Shown here piece by piece: positions 47,501 to 59,909 of a stretch of DNA of 64,000 bases; positions within the stretch are counted from its first letter, which is position 1, and each line of letters starts with the position of its first letter. Below the pieces are notes generated by a model. The model had not been told where the DNA came from and made no database searches. It worked only from the letters and a program-made list of their open reading frames with translations. The position numbers were made by a program, and so were the translations under genes. The DNA lies in assembly GCA_902729315.2 (NCBI GenBank), contig LR746266.1:3048759-3112758 (forward strand), given 5' to 3'. The DNA is from Spirodela intermedia. Taxonomy: Eukaryota > Streptophyta > Magnoliopsida > Alismatales > Araceae.

Positions 47501-50092
47501 TAAAAATACAATTTTTATGGAAAATGAGATCAGAGCAATAACACCATTTATTGGTGGTTCAATATAATTTTACTTCAAAATCGAGTGATGTTTGGCACCT
47601 GCAATAACACAGGTCATGCCTAGAAAGTTAAACCTTACCTCTGCAACATTGTGACTTTGACGTCTTTTGTCAACAATAGCCAATGGGGCATCAGACAGCT
47701 TCTTAGCAAAAGCTCTGGCCCTAGCGACACCTCCAACATCAGGCGATACCACTACCAGCTCATCTGAACAGATAGTCTTGCTGGCCAAGTAATCAAGGAT
47801 CACAGGCTACAAGTGCAAAACATAATTAATAAGAACGATCAATGGAATGAAATTGATGTCCTTAATAAAGAGTTAATAACAATATGTTAAATCACATAGA
47901 AATAATTACTTGTCCATATATGTGGTCAACTGGAATATCAAAGTATCCCATAGACTGTCCCGAATGGAGATCACAAGCAAGCACACGGTTAGCACCTGCT
48001 TCCGTAATCAAGTTTGCTACAAGTTTGGCTGCAATCGATTCACGTCCTTGGGTCTGAAGAAATAAAGGGTCAAAATAAGTGATAAATATCATGGCAGCTG
48101 TTCAATATATGTTCGTGCTTTGTAGATATCTCATTCCTAGAGATGTAGCAAACACCAGGGTTTTTCCCTTATCGCATAAGGTACTAGTCTCTAATCTCAA
48201 GTTACATTAGATATAACATAATCATGATGATGCAAAGAGCATGGTTAGTTCAAAGCAGCTAATGAAAATCGATTTAGAGAACAAATCCCAATAAAGAAAG
48301 ATGAATAATCAAGCAAAGAGATTATAGGATAAATCCCAAGAATTTAAAAAATAAACAAATAAATTGAAAGATAAAAGGCTTTAGAACACAGAGATATCTA
48401 TGTACTGGACTGCACATATACCTTTGCTAAAGTACCTAGTCTCACCAGAAATGTCTAGATTTCTACTTCTGCCTAAAATACATGTCACTCCACTAGTTCA
48501 ACCATAATCCCCTCAGAAGCTGCCTCAAGAAGATGTGGGTCAGCGAAGATCGGCAAGGATTAGCTGAATGACACAATTATCGATCATTCCAACAAATATA
48601 TGGCGGAACGATGCTAAAGACGCACAATGTAACAAAACCCACTCTTTCTTTAACTTCCCTTTTTTTTTTGACATTAATTACGCAAAGGATGAAGGATTCA
48701 TCACATGAAATATCTAACATTCGTATGTTACCTGCAATGACATATTTAAAGCACCACATAAAGAGACTATTTATTAATAAATATTGACACAATAAATTAA
48801 AATCAGGTTAATGAAGGCCATCCATTATTCAAGGGACAAGACAATTACCTTTCTATCAGCTCTGGCATAACCAAAGTATGGGATGACGGCCGTAATGTTT
48901 TTTGCAGATGCTCTGCGGCAGGCATCTATCATTATCAGGAGCTCCATAAGGTTCTCATTTGCTGGTGGGCAGGTTGGCTGAACTAGGAAAACGTCGCATC
49001 CTCTCACACTCTCTTGTAGTTGAACATAGATCTCACCATCAGCGAACCTTTTTATGTTGATTTTTCCGAGATTCAGACCCAAATAGCATGCAACTTCCTA
49101 GGAGGCAATATCGGGAATTTAGCAAAAGTCAACTTATGTCCTCTTGGAAGGATGAATCATTCTTCAGGTTAAAGAAAAAACCAACTGTTTCAATTGATTG
49201 AAGAAGAAAATTACAAGGCACATTGCATAATAGGAAAGCAGCAGCAATGATGTCTTACCAGCTATCAAATTAGTACAGAGAATGCAACGTTTCAAAAGTA
49301 TAATCCATAAGATTCCGGAGTTCGATAAATAATTTACTTCAAGTGATGCTAATATTTGTCAATATATGCATGAAATTTGAAACCAATCAGTCCCACATAA
49401 AAACCGCATCATTTTTTCTCTCCCAAAAATCCCAGAGTTACAGATTTATGTGACAGAAAGATATTCCAGGTAATTGTCATCAAGAAACTTTCCTCATAAA
49501 AGCACTAAAATGAACAGAAAATGATAAATGAAAAACTCAATATTCAGCGGGGAATATAGCCGTATCAGCATAAAACCTTTTTTCATCTACCCATGAACCC
49601 CAGTAAGAAGCTCCTTCATCCATCCATTAGGTACCTGAGAGAGAGCAGGATTCGCAGTGCCCGAGAATATCCGCAGCTTTGTGTCGCTATCTCCGTCTAT
49701 ATCCTGCAGCAGTACAGATTTCCGCAAGCCGGGGATCCTCTGATCAGCGAGGATCGGAACAGACGGCGGTGCTCCATTAGCAAACTTCAAAGGCTCGATC
49801 AGCCTGCAACTCTGCATCCACAAAGACTCTTATCTACCGGCCGGCAACTCTCAACACCAGCCCCCGTTTCAATTCCTTCTCTCGATAAACCCAAAACGGA
49901 AAAACCCTCCCCGGGAAGCATAAACAGGGAGAAGAGAAAAAATCGATCAGCGGTTACCACGCAGCGCCCAGCTCCAGGAATCGGGCGGCGAGAAGCTTCC
50001 GTGTAGCGGACGGATCGGCGGAGAGAAACCAGAGAAGACGACGAGCGTGGGCCTGTCGAGGACGATGGAGTGAAGGGCAGCGACGACGCCAT
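41589..50092 (-). CDS. PRS: Ribose-phosphate pyrophosphokinase (PRPP synthetase), 9 exons, 407 aa
   Basis: Minus-strand exons: 49958-50092, 49635-49811, 48849-49097, 47910-48053, 47639-47806, 43357-43426, 42990-43071, 42194-42353, 41589-41627. All junctions are GT..AG and in phase; the last exon has only 39 bases. It makes 5-phosphoribosyl diphosphate from ribose 5-phosphate and ATP, feeding purine, pyrimidine, His and Trp synthesis. Residues 1-60 are Ser/Arg-rich, as in a plastid transit peptide. Landmarks: [33 protein letters not shown] (ATP/catalytic region), [38 protein letters not shown], the KRR flexible loop, and [11 protein letters not shown], the PRPP-binding loop (about 305-315). 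The complete loop and catalytic motifs mark the phosphate-dependent class I type (plant PRS1/2/5). Length fits that class. The 4.2 kb intron between exons 5 and 6 holds a copia-like insertion. Confidence 0.95.
44258..46019 (+). mobile_element. Copia-like non-autonomous LTR element in a PRS intron
   Basis: The element starts TGTTGGAAGTTCTAGG at 44258 and ends TTTTAACA at 46019. The same 5 bases, AGATG, flank it at 44253-44257 and 46020-46024, a target-site duplication. The right LTR is 45847-46019 (173 bases), is preceded by the purine tract GAGGGAGAG and contains a TATATAAC promoter box near 45920. The left LTR matches only for about the first 65 bases (to about 44322); the rest, and any primer binding site, are missing. 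The internal part has no pol gene. It lies within the PRS intron 43427-47638, opposite to the gene. Confidence 0.85.
44571..44716. repeat. 36 bp tandem repeat inside the copia-like element
   Basis: Four to five imperfect copies of a unit of the type CCTCTGC(T/C)GAGTATCTTTCTGG followed by CAAGGCCTTC(C/T)G. The period of 36 keeps a reading frame, so a short repeated peptide would result if translated. Confidence 0.85.
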
Positions 50093-50459
50093 CTCCCTCC
50101 CACTTCTTCTTCTTCTTCTTCTTCTTCTACTACTACTACTAATACTTCTTCTTCTTCTCCTCCTCCTCCTCCCCTCTCTTTTTCTACTCCCCCCCACAAG
50201 AAGGCTCAGAGCCGGCAGCTCGGGCTAGCTCCGACCCCGTGGTAGTGGAAGAAGCAGCCGTTGACGCCGCCGCCATCGGAGCCTCTTCAAAGGCAGCGCG
50301 AAAGGAAGTTCTTCAATGGGTCCCACTTAAGCTACGCCGGATTTTTTTCCTTTCTCAAGCCCACCACAAAAATCCACGTAGATATCTAAGAGCGAGAAAA
50401 AAAATCAAAAATATATTTTTATGAACGCATTAGAAGGCCCGCCCCGACCCTCTAGATAC
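50093..50459. other. PRS leader and promoter region
   Basis: Upstream of the PRS start the minus strand carries GAA/AGG-rich trinucleotide runs at 50098-50190 (CTT, CTA and CTC triplets on the plus strand), probably leader sequence, then a GC-rich patch to about 50310. No TATA box is obvious. Confidence 0.4.
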
Positions 50460-51180
50460 AAGTGAGATGAGAGAGAGAGAGAGAGAAAGAGAGAGGGGAA
50501 GTGTGTGTGAGAGAGAGAGCATCGAGAGAGTAAGAGAGGGAGAGAGGGATGCGGGGGAGAGAGAGAGAGCATTGAGAGAGTGAGAGAGTGAGAGAGGGAG
50601 AGAGGGAGAGAGGGAGAGAGGGATGCGGGGGAGAGAGCGCATTGAGAGGGAGTGAGAGAGGGAGAGTGAGAAAGAGAAGAGAGGGAGAGAGGGATAGGGG
50701 GGGAGAGAGAGAGCATTGAGAGAGAGGGAGAGTGAATGAGAGAGGGATTGGGAGAGAGAGAGAGAGAGAGAGAGATGGAGGAGAGCGTAGAGAGAGAATG
50801 AGTGAGAGAGGGAGAGTGAGAAAGAGAAGAGAGGGAGAGAGGGATAGGGGGGGAGAGAGAGAGCATTGAGAGAGAGGGAGAGTGAATGAGAGAGGGATTG
50901 GGAGAGAGAGAGAGAGAGAGAGAGATGGAGGAGAGCGTAGAGAGAGAATGAGTGAGAGAGGGAGAGTGAGAAAGAGAAGAGAGGGAGAGAGGGATAGGGG
51001 GGGAGAGAGAGAGCATTGAGAGAGAGAGAGAGAGAGAGATGGAGGAGAGCGTAGAGAGAGAGTGAGAGAGAGAGGGACAGGGAGGGAGAGAGTATAGAAA
51101 GAGAGAGAGTGAGAGGGAATGGGAGAGAGAGAGAGTATAGAAAGAGAGTGAGAGGGAGAGAGAGAGGAGAGGGAGAGTGG
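50460..51180. repeat. Purine tract with a 150 bp tandem unit
   Basis: About 720 bases almost purely of A and G on the plus strand. Within it the words GGGATAGGGGGGGAGAG, GAGTGAATGAGAGAGG and GATGGAGGAGAGCGTAG recur at exactly 150-base spacing (GGGATAGGGG ends at 50700, 50850 and 51000), giving about two and a half copies. Long Leu/Ser frames on the minus strand are only this repeat translated. Confidence 0.95.
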
Positions 51181-51935
51181 ATTTGGGTTTCATAAGGTTG
51201 CAAACCCTTAACCTTAGACACTAACTAATCCCTGGGGCTCTAGGGATGTGATATTTCTCACTCTAAGAAGATAATACACTGCAAGGATAACCTCTCACTA
51301 GTTCTCTAAGTTATTATTCTTCACTCTTCAACTCTCTGTGACACCCAAACATAGCAACAATTGACTTGGGTCCAGGGTTCATGAGGGTGCAAACCCTTAA
51401 GCCCAAATAGTAACTAATCCATGAGGCTCTAGGGATGTGATATTTCTCACTCTAAGAAGATAGCACACTACAAGAATAACCTCTCACTAGTCCTCTTAGT
51501 TATTATACTTCTCTTCTATGACTCTCTATAACACCCAAGAGAAACAACAATTGACTTGTGTCTGGGGTTCACAAGGGTGCAAACTCTTAAGCCCAAACAC
51601 TAACTAATCCCTAGGGCTGTAAGGATGTGATATTTCTCACTCTACAAAGATAGCACTGAAAAGATAACCTCTCACTAGTTCTCTCAGCTATTATAAATCG
51701 CTCTTCTTTGACTCTCTACAACACCCAAACATACCAACAGTTGACTTGGGACTACGTTTCATAAGGGTGCAAACCCTAAAGCGCAAATACTAACTAACCT
51801 CTAGGGCCTAGAGATGCTCTAGAGATGTGATATTCCTCACTTTACTAAGAAAATACACTGCAAAGATAACCTCTCACTAGCTCTTCAATCTTCTTTGACT
51901 TTGTGTGACACCCAAACATAGCAACAATTAACTTG
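51177..51935. repeat. ~187 bp tandem repeat, four copies
   Basis: Four diverged copies begin near 51180, 51366, 51554 and 51742. Each has, in order, TTCA(T/C)(A/G)AGG(G)TGCAAAC, ACTAACTAA, GGGATGTGATATTTCTCACT (variants), GATAACCTCTCACTAG, and ACACCCAAACATA before CAACAATTGACTTGGG. The period is close to a nucleosome repeat length. The array directly abuts the purine tract. Confidence 0.9.
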
Positions 51936-52547
51936 GAGGCTTGCTTTGGCTCCCCCATCTGGGTTGGGCCCGGACTTTGACAAGGTCCAGCCCAGATCCC
52001 TGAAGCCCCTGTTTTCCTAGCCACGTGGCTGTCCGAACATCGTTGTGGCAACCCATCTATTCCTTTTCTCTCTTTCTCTCTCTAAGCATGTGTTTGGAGT
52101 TGGGCTGGGCCAGGCTTATTGAAGTCGGGCCTGGGCTTAAATTGGGGGGGGTTCCCACTTCGTGCCCATTTTCTCAGCATAATCAGTCTAAAACATGGTC
52201 TGGCAGACCAAGCAGAGCCTTAGGCCCTACCCTTTCTAGGTTCTAACAATGCCTAGGCCCCATATTATCCTTCTATATATTAGGGTGATCTTTCCTTCTT
52301 TGGAAGGTTGAGATAACAATGGTGCTTGTGGGCCAAGAAAGCCCAAACCCAGTTTCTCCCACGCCTTGGGCCCCAGATTAAGCCCGAAATTAAAAAAAAC
52401 CAAAAAAATGAAGCAAGATCTAATGAAATATCAAGCGAGAACATTATAAAATGCATAAAATGAAGGGATTTTACATAATATATTCTCATGAGTGTCTCGA
52501 GGGCTCTTAAGTGGCCTTTCTGGATGGGAAACAGGCTGCAGCGCCAT

Positions 52548-55500
52548 TTATGACCCTGAAGGCTGTGTTCTTGGCCCCTCCTGCTGAGAGCTAGAACATA
52601 TCTCCTGAACAGAATTGGATGGGAGAATAATCAAGCCAAGGAATATAATTCATATTGATTTAGGGTGAAACATTAGTCAAGGAGTGAATATAAGGAGAAT
52701 TAAATTCACATTCATTTTCTTTTTCTCTTTTTCTGAAGCTATCATTCTGGACTATCTTATGATTTTTTTTTGTTAAATCATCACATTGCAGTCGAATTGG
52801 TAAAATTCTGATTTACTGGTACACCAGAAGGCTTGTAAGCTAAGAACCCAGAAGAATAAAATAATTTGATATAAGTTTTTTATAATTCCTTGTGGAAGTA
52901 CTATATAGGATTTATCTCAAATAGTCATTTTTCAGAGTAAAATTATGATATAATAGTGGAACATAAGACTTGAGAGGAAGATGCTAGTTTTTTTTAATTT
53001 AAAGATTAATTTATACATAAACATTTTTTGAAAAATCGTTAGAACAGGAATAATTACCTCTTTGGATCTCTGATCTCCAAATGCAGAACGAATCCGGGAA
53101 CTTTCCATGTTGGAGAGCAATTGACCAACAGTGTCAAGGTGCGGAGAGCTGGGTAGGCAAGAACAGAAAAAATTCAAAGACAATTTTAATAATAAATCAT
53201 TAAATTATCATTTAAAGTAGTCTTAAAAGGCAAGAAAAAAAGGTGCAAATGCCTCCCGTTAGCATTTCATGTTAGAATTTAAAGAGGTAGATTTCTCTAA
53301 AACTTAGCATTTTTCGGTATTAGAAAAAATAAAATCAAATACAGTGGTTAAATAGATGGCCTACTCTGCTCTTTGCCAATTGGTCTGAGTTAAATGACCA
53401 ATAATTTGACAAAATATATGAAAATTAAATCTTTTTTAGTGCTATGACTGAATTTAAACTGATCACAAGATTTATTGGTTCAAGAAGTAATTGATTGATC
53501 TAAGACAGCTTCAAGATGACAATTTTTCTAAGATAGAGGAACAACTGTCATCAAGGCAGAGACACAGAGTCAACCTTTGCAACCCACTATCCATATACGC
53601 ATCCAAAGATGAGATTACCCGAGGCAACTGTTCAAGAACCTGCACATTCATACATATAAGTATCTACAAGTCAACGGTGCCCAAAGGTTAGAGATTTCAC
53701 CAGGAAAGGGAGGGACAAGACCGTTGGGTGTACCTGTCCTGTGTTCTTGATGGTGGCTGTTTTCACCAGCAGGTTCTTAGTGAGCTTCGCAAGCCGAGCC
53801 TGTAAAAAGAAGCCAAAGTTTTGGTCATCTCTACATAGATATGCTCCATTGACTTCCACAGGTTGAGTAATTCCGGGCACTGATTTCCTCATAGTGGTAG
53901 TGTATATTATTTGTCGTTTTTCCAAGTAAAATCAGACGAATTATGCTCTCTAGAAATGAATCTTTTCCGAATAATGTCCTGAATTATTGATTATTCTAAG
54001 AACCGAGGTATCATGGTCTTATGAAAAAAGTTAGTTTCCAGAATTTTATTTTTTTCCCAGAATTTATTTCTTATGGATATTGATTTTTAAGAGGAACTCC
54101 ATGCTTAGATCCGCGTGTTGTTTCCAAGTAGAAATATTTGCCAAATTATGCGCTCTGAAATGAATATTTTTTAGTTTCGAGAGAATTTCCTGATTTATTG
54201 ATCACAATTAGGTCCGGAGACACTTGATCTCATGGGCAAGGGTAATTTCCAGAATTATTTCCATGTTTAAATCTTTTAACATGAATAGTCATCGCAATAG
54301 TTTAATGCTGAACGAGCTTGACATTCTTTATTATTTAGGATATAAATTTAAAACTATTTTTTTCTTAACATGAATAATCATCAATGAGGGTTGAACTTGT
54401 TTGTATAACGGCCAATAGTATCATCTCTGGGGTTGAACTGATAGATGTACAACATCTCAGATAATCCCAAACAGACTCCAAGGGGTTTGACTACGCAACG
54501 GATTGCCTCAGTGTGTCTCATACTACTCATATTGGATTCTAGTTTCATTGCCATTCTAAAACGAGCATTTGACTCGAGCAGGTCAACGCAAGCTTGGTCA
54601 ACTCGGTCTCAGATTAAGATATGGAAATCGTAAAAGGAAAAAAACCAGATTGGATCATCACATCAATCAGATCAAAACACAAATCCATTCATCAAGTTCC
54701 TTTGACGAACAATGGAAACTAGAAACCCAGATCATATGATCAAGCTCAAAAGATTGACAATCAAAGTATGGAAAAACTGAGCCAGATAATTTTCAAAGCA
54801 AGTTTGGTTGACTTCATATCGAATTAAGACATAGATAATAAAAAACAAAATCCCAGCTGGATCAGAAAAACCCAGTTGTCAGTCGCATCAATACACAGGT
54901 CATGTGATCAAGCGGAAATGATTGACAATCTAAATCTGGAAGAACTGATTCTCATAATGGTCAACTGGGGCTCATGCAAATTCCCAAAGAAAGGAAACTT
55001 CAACACAGGTTGTGTGATCATGCCCGAAAGGTTGACGATCTAAATCTGGAAGAATCCAGCCTGATAATGGCCAACTCTGGGTTGTTCAAGTTAACACAAG
55101 TCTGGCTGACTTGGTATCAAATAAGATATGGAAATAAAAAAAACCATAATAAACTGGTTATCAATAGACTGATGCTCATGTCTATACATAAGTTTTTTTC
55201 CCCTTAAATGGAGAGTAGAGACCCTAACCAGGTGATCAAGCTCCAAAGAAAGACAATCTAAATCTGAAAAAAAAATGAATCTGATGATGATCAATTCGGG
55301 CTTACAAGTTGATGCAGGCTTCGGTCAACTCAGCATCAAATTAAGACATGGAGATTCAATAAAAGAATCAAATTTGGATAATAGTAACCCGACTGTGAAT
55401 CAGATTAAGAGGCAGGTCTATACATGCATTTCCCTTAGTACAGTGGAAACAATCAAAATCTGGAGATAATGATCCTGATAATTAGCATTTTATAGTCTAA

Positions 55501-56324
55501 TTGAGGCGAGGGACAATGAGCGTTTTAGAGAGGCCTCTATACAAAGAACAGACCAGGGCTGCTCTTCAGACTAGTCACCAACCTTAATCTGATGAACTCA
55601 AATTTCGTTTTTTAATTGATTACCTAAAAAAAGACTACTGGATTAACAGTGGGTTCTATTTAAGTTTGTCACATAATTCACCAACTTTATCCACCTCTTG
55701 AATCAGAGCATAGCTCTTCATTTCCCTTTAAAGATTGCAAGAGGAAGTCAAGTTCCACAAACTGCCGCATTGGGTCGAAATTCACCGGCTTCCCACCTCA
55801 GAAGCCACAATTCGATTTCATATTCACGATCACTTCTTCTCTATCATAACGCAGGCATCGAGATATGGCAGAAATCAAATCGATATTCCTACCCAAATAT
55901 ATCATTCATCATGGAAACAGGGGAATAAAATTGGCCACGGAGGGTCGGAATTGTGGCCCCGAATCCAAAGAAACCCAAAAGATCTCCCGACCAACCCATC
56001 TTCCTTCCCAGGATTAGCCAGTTCCCAGTTCCATCAACACCCGTCGCCGTGGAAGGCAACTGTAACCGCGAGAGATTGCCCGCCGTTGCGAGAGATTTCT
56101 CGAGTTTTCAGATCTCCAGCAGGAGGAAAACAGAGAGGAGGGAACGGAAGAGGCCAGCCATGATGGAAAGGGTGGTTACTGACCTGGGAAGGGGAGTTCT
56201 CCTGCATGAGATGGATGAGGTTGGACGTGGATTTGACCGCCTGGGTTATGTGGTCCGCCACCGCCGCCGCCGCCGCCTTCGCCGACCCCTCGTCCTTCCC
56301 GCCGCCACCGCCGGCGGAAGCCAT
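52548..56324 (-). CDS. TOM2B: TOM2B-like small protein, 5 exons, 139 aa
   Basis: Minus-strand exons: 56184-56324, 53734-53799, 53575-53639, 53058-53148, 52548-52604 (420 bases with stop). All introns start GT and end AG and the phases agree, though the donor of exon 3 (GTTGAC) is weak. The protein starts with a Gly/Ala-rich stretch, then ITQAVKSTSNLIHLMQENSPSQ, then LTKNLLVKTATIKNTGQ, then LEQLPRVISSLDAYMDSGLQ, then a LDTVGQLLSNMESSRIRSAF helix. This order and length match the small plant proteins annotated as tobamovirus multiplication protein 2B, a host factor named for its role in tobamovirus replication in Arabidopsis; its normal cell function is not well defined. The family name rests on recall of conserved wording. 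The first intron, 2.4 kb, carries a degenerate repeat. Confidence 0.78.
54540..55500. repeat. Degenerate ~190 bp repeat array in an intron
   Basis: Phrases such as GTGATCAAGC, ATTGACAATCTAAATCTGG, CTGATAATGG(T/C)CAACT and AATTAAGA(C/T)AT(A/G)GA recur in the same order about four to five times, with many changes. The array lies in the first intron of the TOM2B-like gene. Confidence 0.65.
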
Positions 56325-56400
56325 CCGGAGGATCGTCCTCCAGCCCTCCCGTCTACCACCCCTTGAGGCGGGAGACCGTGCGTTAACAACATCGACGCTG

Positions 56401-56955
56401 GGGCCACCGCGGCACCCAGAGATTGTCATTCCCGCTCAGCGAATCGAATCAAGAAGCCACCTTTTGGTGGGTCCGACTTTGTTTCCTTCCGAAGTATTTG
56501 AGATCTCTAATCAGGCAAGAGGCAAGAGATCTCAAATATTTTGGATTTAATAAATACATCATAGCTACCGAAATTAATCTCCAATCAATGGATAATTCAC
56601 TACATTTATGCTATTATTGCTATCCTTCATCTAATTTTAGCCCCTTTTTAAGCCCCTCGCTTGTCAAATTGATGTAGGACCGCCGTGGCACTTAGAGATT
56701 GTCATCCCCCCCCAGGAAATCGGATGAAGAACCCACCTTTTTTTTTTTGGTGGGTCCGATTGTGTTTACTTTCTTAATCAGGCAAGAGCTCTCAAATAAT
56801 TTGGAATGAATAAATAAATCATTGGCTGCCGAAATTACTATCTAATGAATAAACAATTCATTGAATTCATGACATTAGTGCATTTGCACTAGATCCAACT
56901 ATCCTTCATCTAATTTTTGCCCATTTTTTAGCACATCACTTGCCATATTGATGTA
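56401..56955. repeat. Tandem duplication, ~276 bp unit, upstream of TOM2B-like gene
   Basis: Copies begin at about 56401 (CACCGCGGCACCCAGAGATTGTCAT) and 56677 (CGCCGTGGCACTTAGAGATTGTCAT). Both continue through GGTGGGTCCGA, AATCAGGCAAGAG, CTATCCTTCATCTAATTTT and end TTGATGTAGGAC. The first copy starts about 77 bases upstream of the start codon of the TOM2B-like gene, so leader or promoter sequence has been copied. Confidence 0.9.
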
Positions 56956-57482
56956 GGACAACATGCATATAATCACAGAAATCACAAAACTTGTGAAGCC
57001 TAGATGAGAAGTGTAAAATAGGCCTATATTTAGATTATGCCGAAGAAAAGTGTGTGAATAATGAATCATAATTTTAGATTTAGTAATTGTCTTGTTTTTA
57101 AGGTGTTCTTAATATGTTTACTAAACTAACTTGATTTTTAGTGGTGACCTAACTAATTTTTGACTAATCTAAAGGTCATCACTCTATAACCTTACTTCAT
57201 TCTCTGTTAGAGAGTTCTATGCATTAATAGATTTAGGTAATTATTGTGGATTCAAGGGACATTACTTTGATCCTTGTAGATTTCATTGTCGTCGAAATCA
57301 TCTCTTGTGAATTGAAGGATCTTTGTGGATTCAAAGGTTGTCTGAGTAATCCTTGTAGATTCAATTGCTAGGAAAAAATGTACCCTATTGATTCAAGATT
57401 TGATTTTGATCCTTCTACCACTCCATATTTTCCGTCTTGTGAATTCAACATTAGATTTTCTATTTCCTACTACTTCCATTGT

Positions 57483-57525
<43 letters not shown>

Positions 57526-58161
57526 AGCCCTTAATCTTTCATCCTCGAGGACATTTATGCCCATGATCACCATAAAAAAATAAAGTACACATAAGCACAA
57601 AATTATAATAAAGTATTTATGCCCATTTTTTCATGTATTATTGTACACATAAACACAAAATTATAATAAAGTAAAAATAAAATCATTTATTTCCGTTCTT
57701 AATCACCATAAATCACCCTTTTTGTATCCTCTGCAATCAACTACCTCTTAGAAAATTGAAGATTATGAGCCCTTTGTTCCAGTTTGGTTCACGCCAAATA
57801 AGGTAGTGACTATGCTTCAAGGTTGACACCCCTATAGGAAGTCGACTACAAGGCAACAATTTGGTTGACCTTCTAGACAACACTCTCAATGCAAAAACAC
57901 CCATCTGGCTAGCATTTAAAATTCATGGATAAACACCTTCTTTGGGTCAATATCCCCTCTATGACACCTGACATTGAGATCTTATAGAGAGAGATCTTCG
58001 ATCTCCATTATTTCCCACAAAAGGAAAAGAAAAAGAGAGAAAAAAAATAATATCTCCTTATTAGACACGTGAGACCCCCTAATGGCCATTAGAAGTTAAT
58101 ACCCCTTGGCTCCAACAAAGGATAAGAAGAGGAGCACACTAAAGGGTTAGAGAGAGAGAGA
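56956..58161. other. Intergenic, no gene recognised
   Basis: AT-rich spacer between the divergent TOM2B-like and acidic-protein genes. It contains three related phrases (TTGTGGATTCAAGG, TTGTGGATTCAAAGG and CTTGTAGATTCAATTG) at 57243-57370 and a (CT)n run at 57487-57522. Confidence 0.5.
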
Positions 58162-59025
58162 ATGGAGTTCAACCTCCTTCCTCTGCCCTCTCCTAAGGAG
58201 GTAAAGTCACTAGTGGAGGAGGACCTCATCAATCAAGTGGGCATCCAAGAGGAAGAGAGGGAAGGTGGAGAAGAAGAAGAAGAAGATGATGATGATGATG
58301 AAGAAGAGGATGATGATGATGATGATGACGACGACGACGACGACGACGACGATGATGATGATGATGATGATGATGATGAATCTGATGATTATGATTATGA
58401 GGAAAGACAAGAAGAAGAAGAAGAAGGCGATAAAGACCACCCACTTCAGCTCTCCTATCCTGCTGCGAGTTCTCTAGATCCCTCTGTGACCAGCGTAGAC
58501 AAGTTCCTAAGGCAGTGCCCAGTCTGCAACATTGGAAAGCCCCTCAATTGGGCACTCTGTGCATCATCAATCTACAAGGCAAAGAATCAACTAGCCACCT
58601 TTTTTCCCCATTTTCTTTCATTCCTATTTTAGAAAAATACGAATTTCTTTCTTATTAGAATTTTCCTTTTAAATTTAGGGGAGGTTCGAGATATAATATA
58701 GTGAAAAAAATTATCTCTCATTGTGTTTTGTGAATAATAAATGCACCCAAGAACATGGGTAGTTTTACTCACCCAAATCTTATATTTGGAGGTAAGCCAT
58801 ATTTTTTTAGTGGGAGAAGCAATAATAACCCACTTATTTCTCCTTTGTTAGGAGGGGGACACGGACCTCAAGCCTCAAAATCAGAAAGTCAAATATCCAT
58901 TTCCTCCCCTTGGCTTTCTCTCTCTCTCTCTCTCTAGCCATAGTTGGTCTATTTTTCTTTCTCTACCATTTGTTAGGCTAAGTCACCATAACTAGACGGT
59001 TTATGTGCCCAATTTCTCCCATTAG

Positions 59026-59065
<40 letters not shown>

Positions 59066-59369
59066 CTATCTCTCTATCTCCAACAAAAGTTAGCCTATTT
59101 TTCTTTCTATACTTCATTTTTTAGGCTAAGTCACCATAACTAGACAATATGTGCCCATTTCTCCCCTTTTCTCTCTCTGTCTAGCAAAGGTTGGCCTACT
59201 TTTTCTTTCTATACCCCAATTTTTAGGTTAACTCACCAAAACTATACAATTTATGTGCCCATTTCTCCCATTGGCTCTCTCTCTAGCCAAATTTGACCTA
59301 CTTTTCTTTCTATACTCCATTTTTTAGGCTAAGTCACCATAACTAGATAATTTATGTGCCCATTTTCTC

Positions 59370-59444
<75 letters not shown>

Positions 59445-59876
59445 TTATCTCTAGCCAAAGTTGGCCTACTCTTTTTTCTAGACTCCATTTTTTAGGCTAA
59501 GGCACCATAACTAGACAATTTATGTGCCCATTTTCTCCCCTTTGCCCTCTCTCTCTCTCTCGCCAAAGGTTGACCTATTTTTCTTTGCATACTCCATTTG
59601 TTAGGCTAAGTGACCATAGCTAGACAATTTATCTGCCCATTTTCTCCCATTGCCTCTCTCTCTCTTTCTCTTTTCTCTAGCCAAGGTTGGCCAATTTTCC
59701 TTTTCTATAGTCCATTTTTTAGGCTAAGTCACCATAACTAAACGATCCATTTTGTCTCCCTTGCTCTCTCTCTCTCTCTCTCTCTTGCCAAGGTTGGCCT
59801 ACTTTTTCTTTCTAAACCCCATTTTTTAGGCTAAGTCACCAAAATTAGACAATTTATCTGCCCATTTCTCCCATTG

Positions 59877-59909
<33 letters not shown>

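Noticed and set aside
50405-51221. Two minus-strand frames of about 262 codons, Leu/Ser/Pro-rich
   Set aside because: They are the translated homopurine repeat in two overlapping frames, without any domain or splice support.
55735-56550. Plus-strand frames of 114-142 codons over the TOM2B-like first exon
   Set aside because: They overlap the real minus-strand exon and its leader and contain no known motif.
58210-58444. Minus-strand Ile/Val or His runs
   Set aside because: They are the reverse-strand reading of the Asp/Glu triplet repeat.
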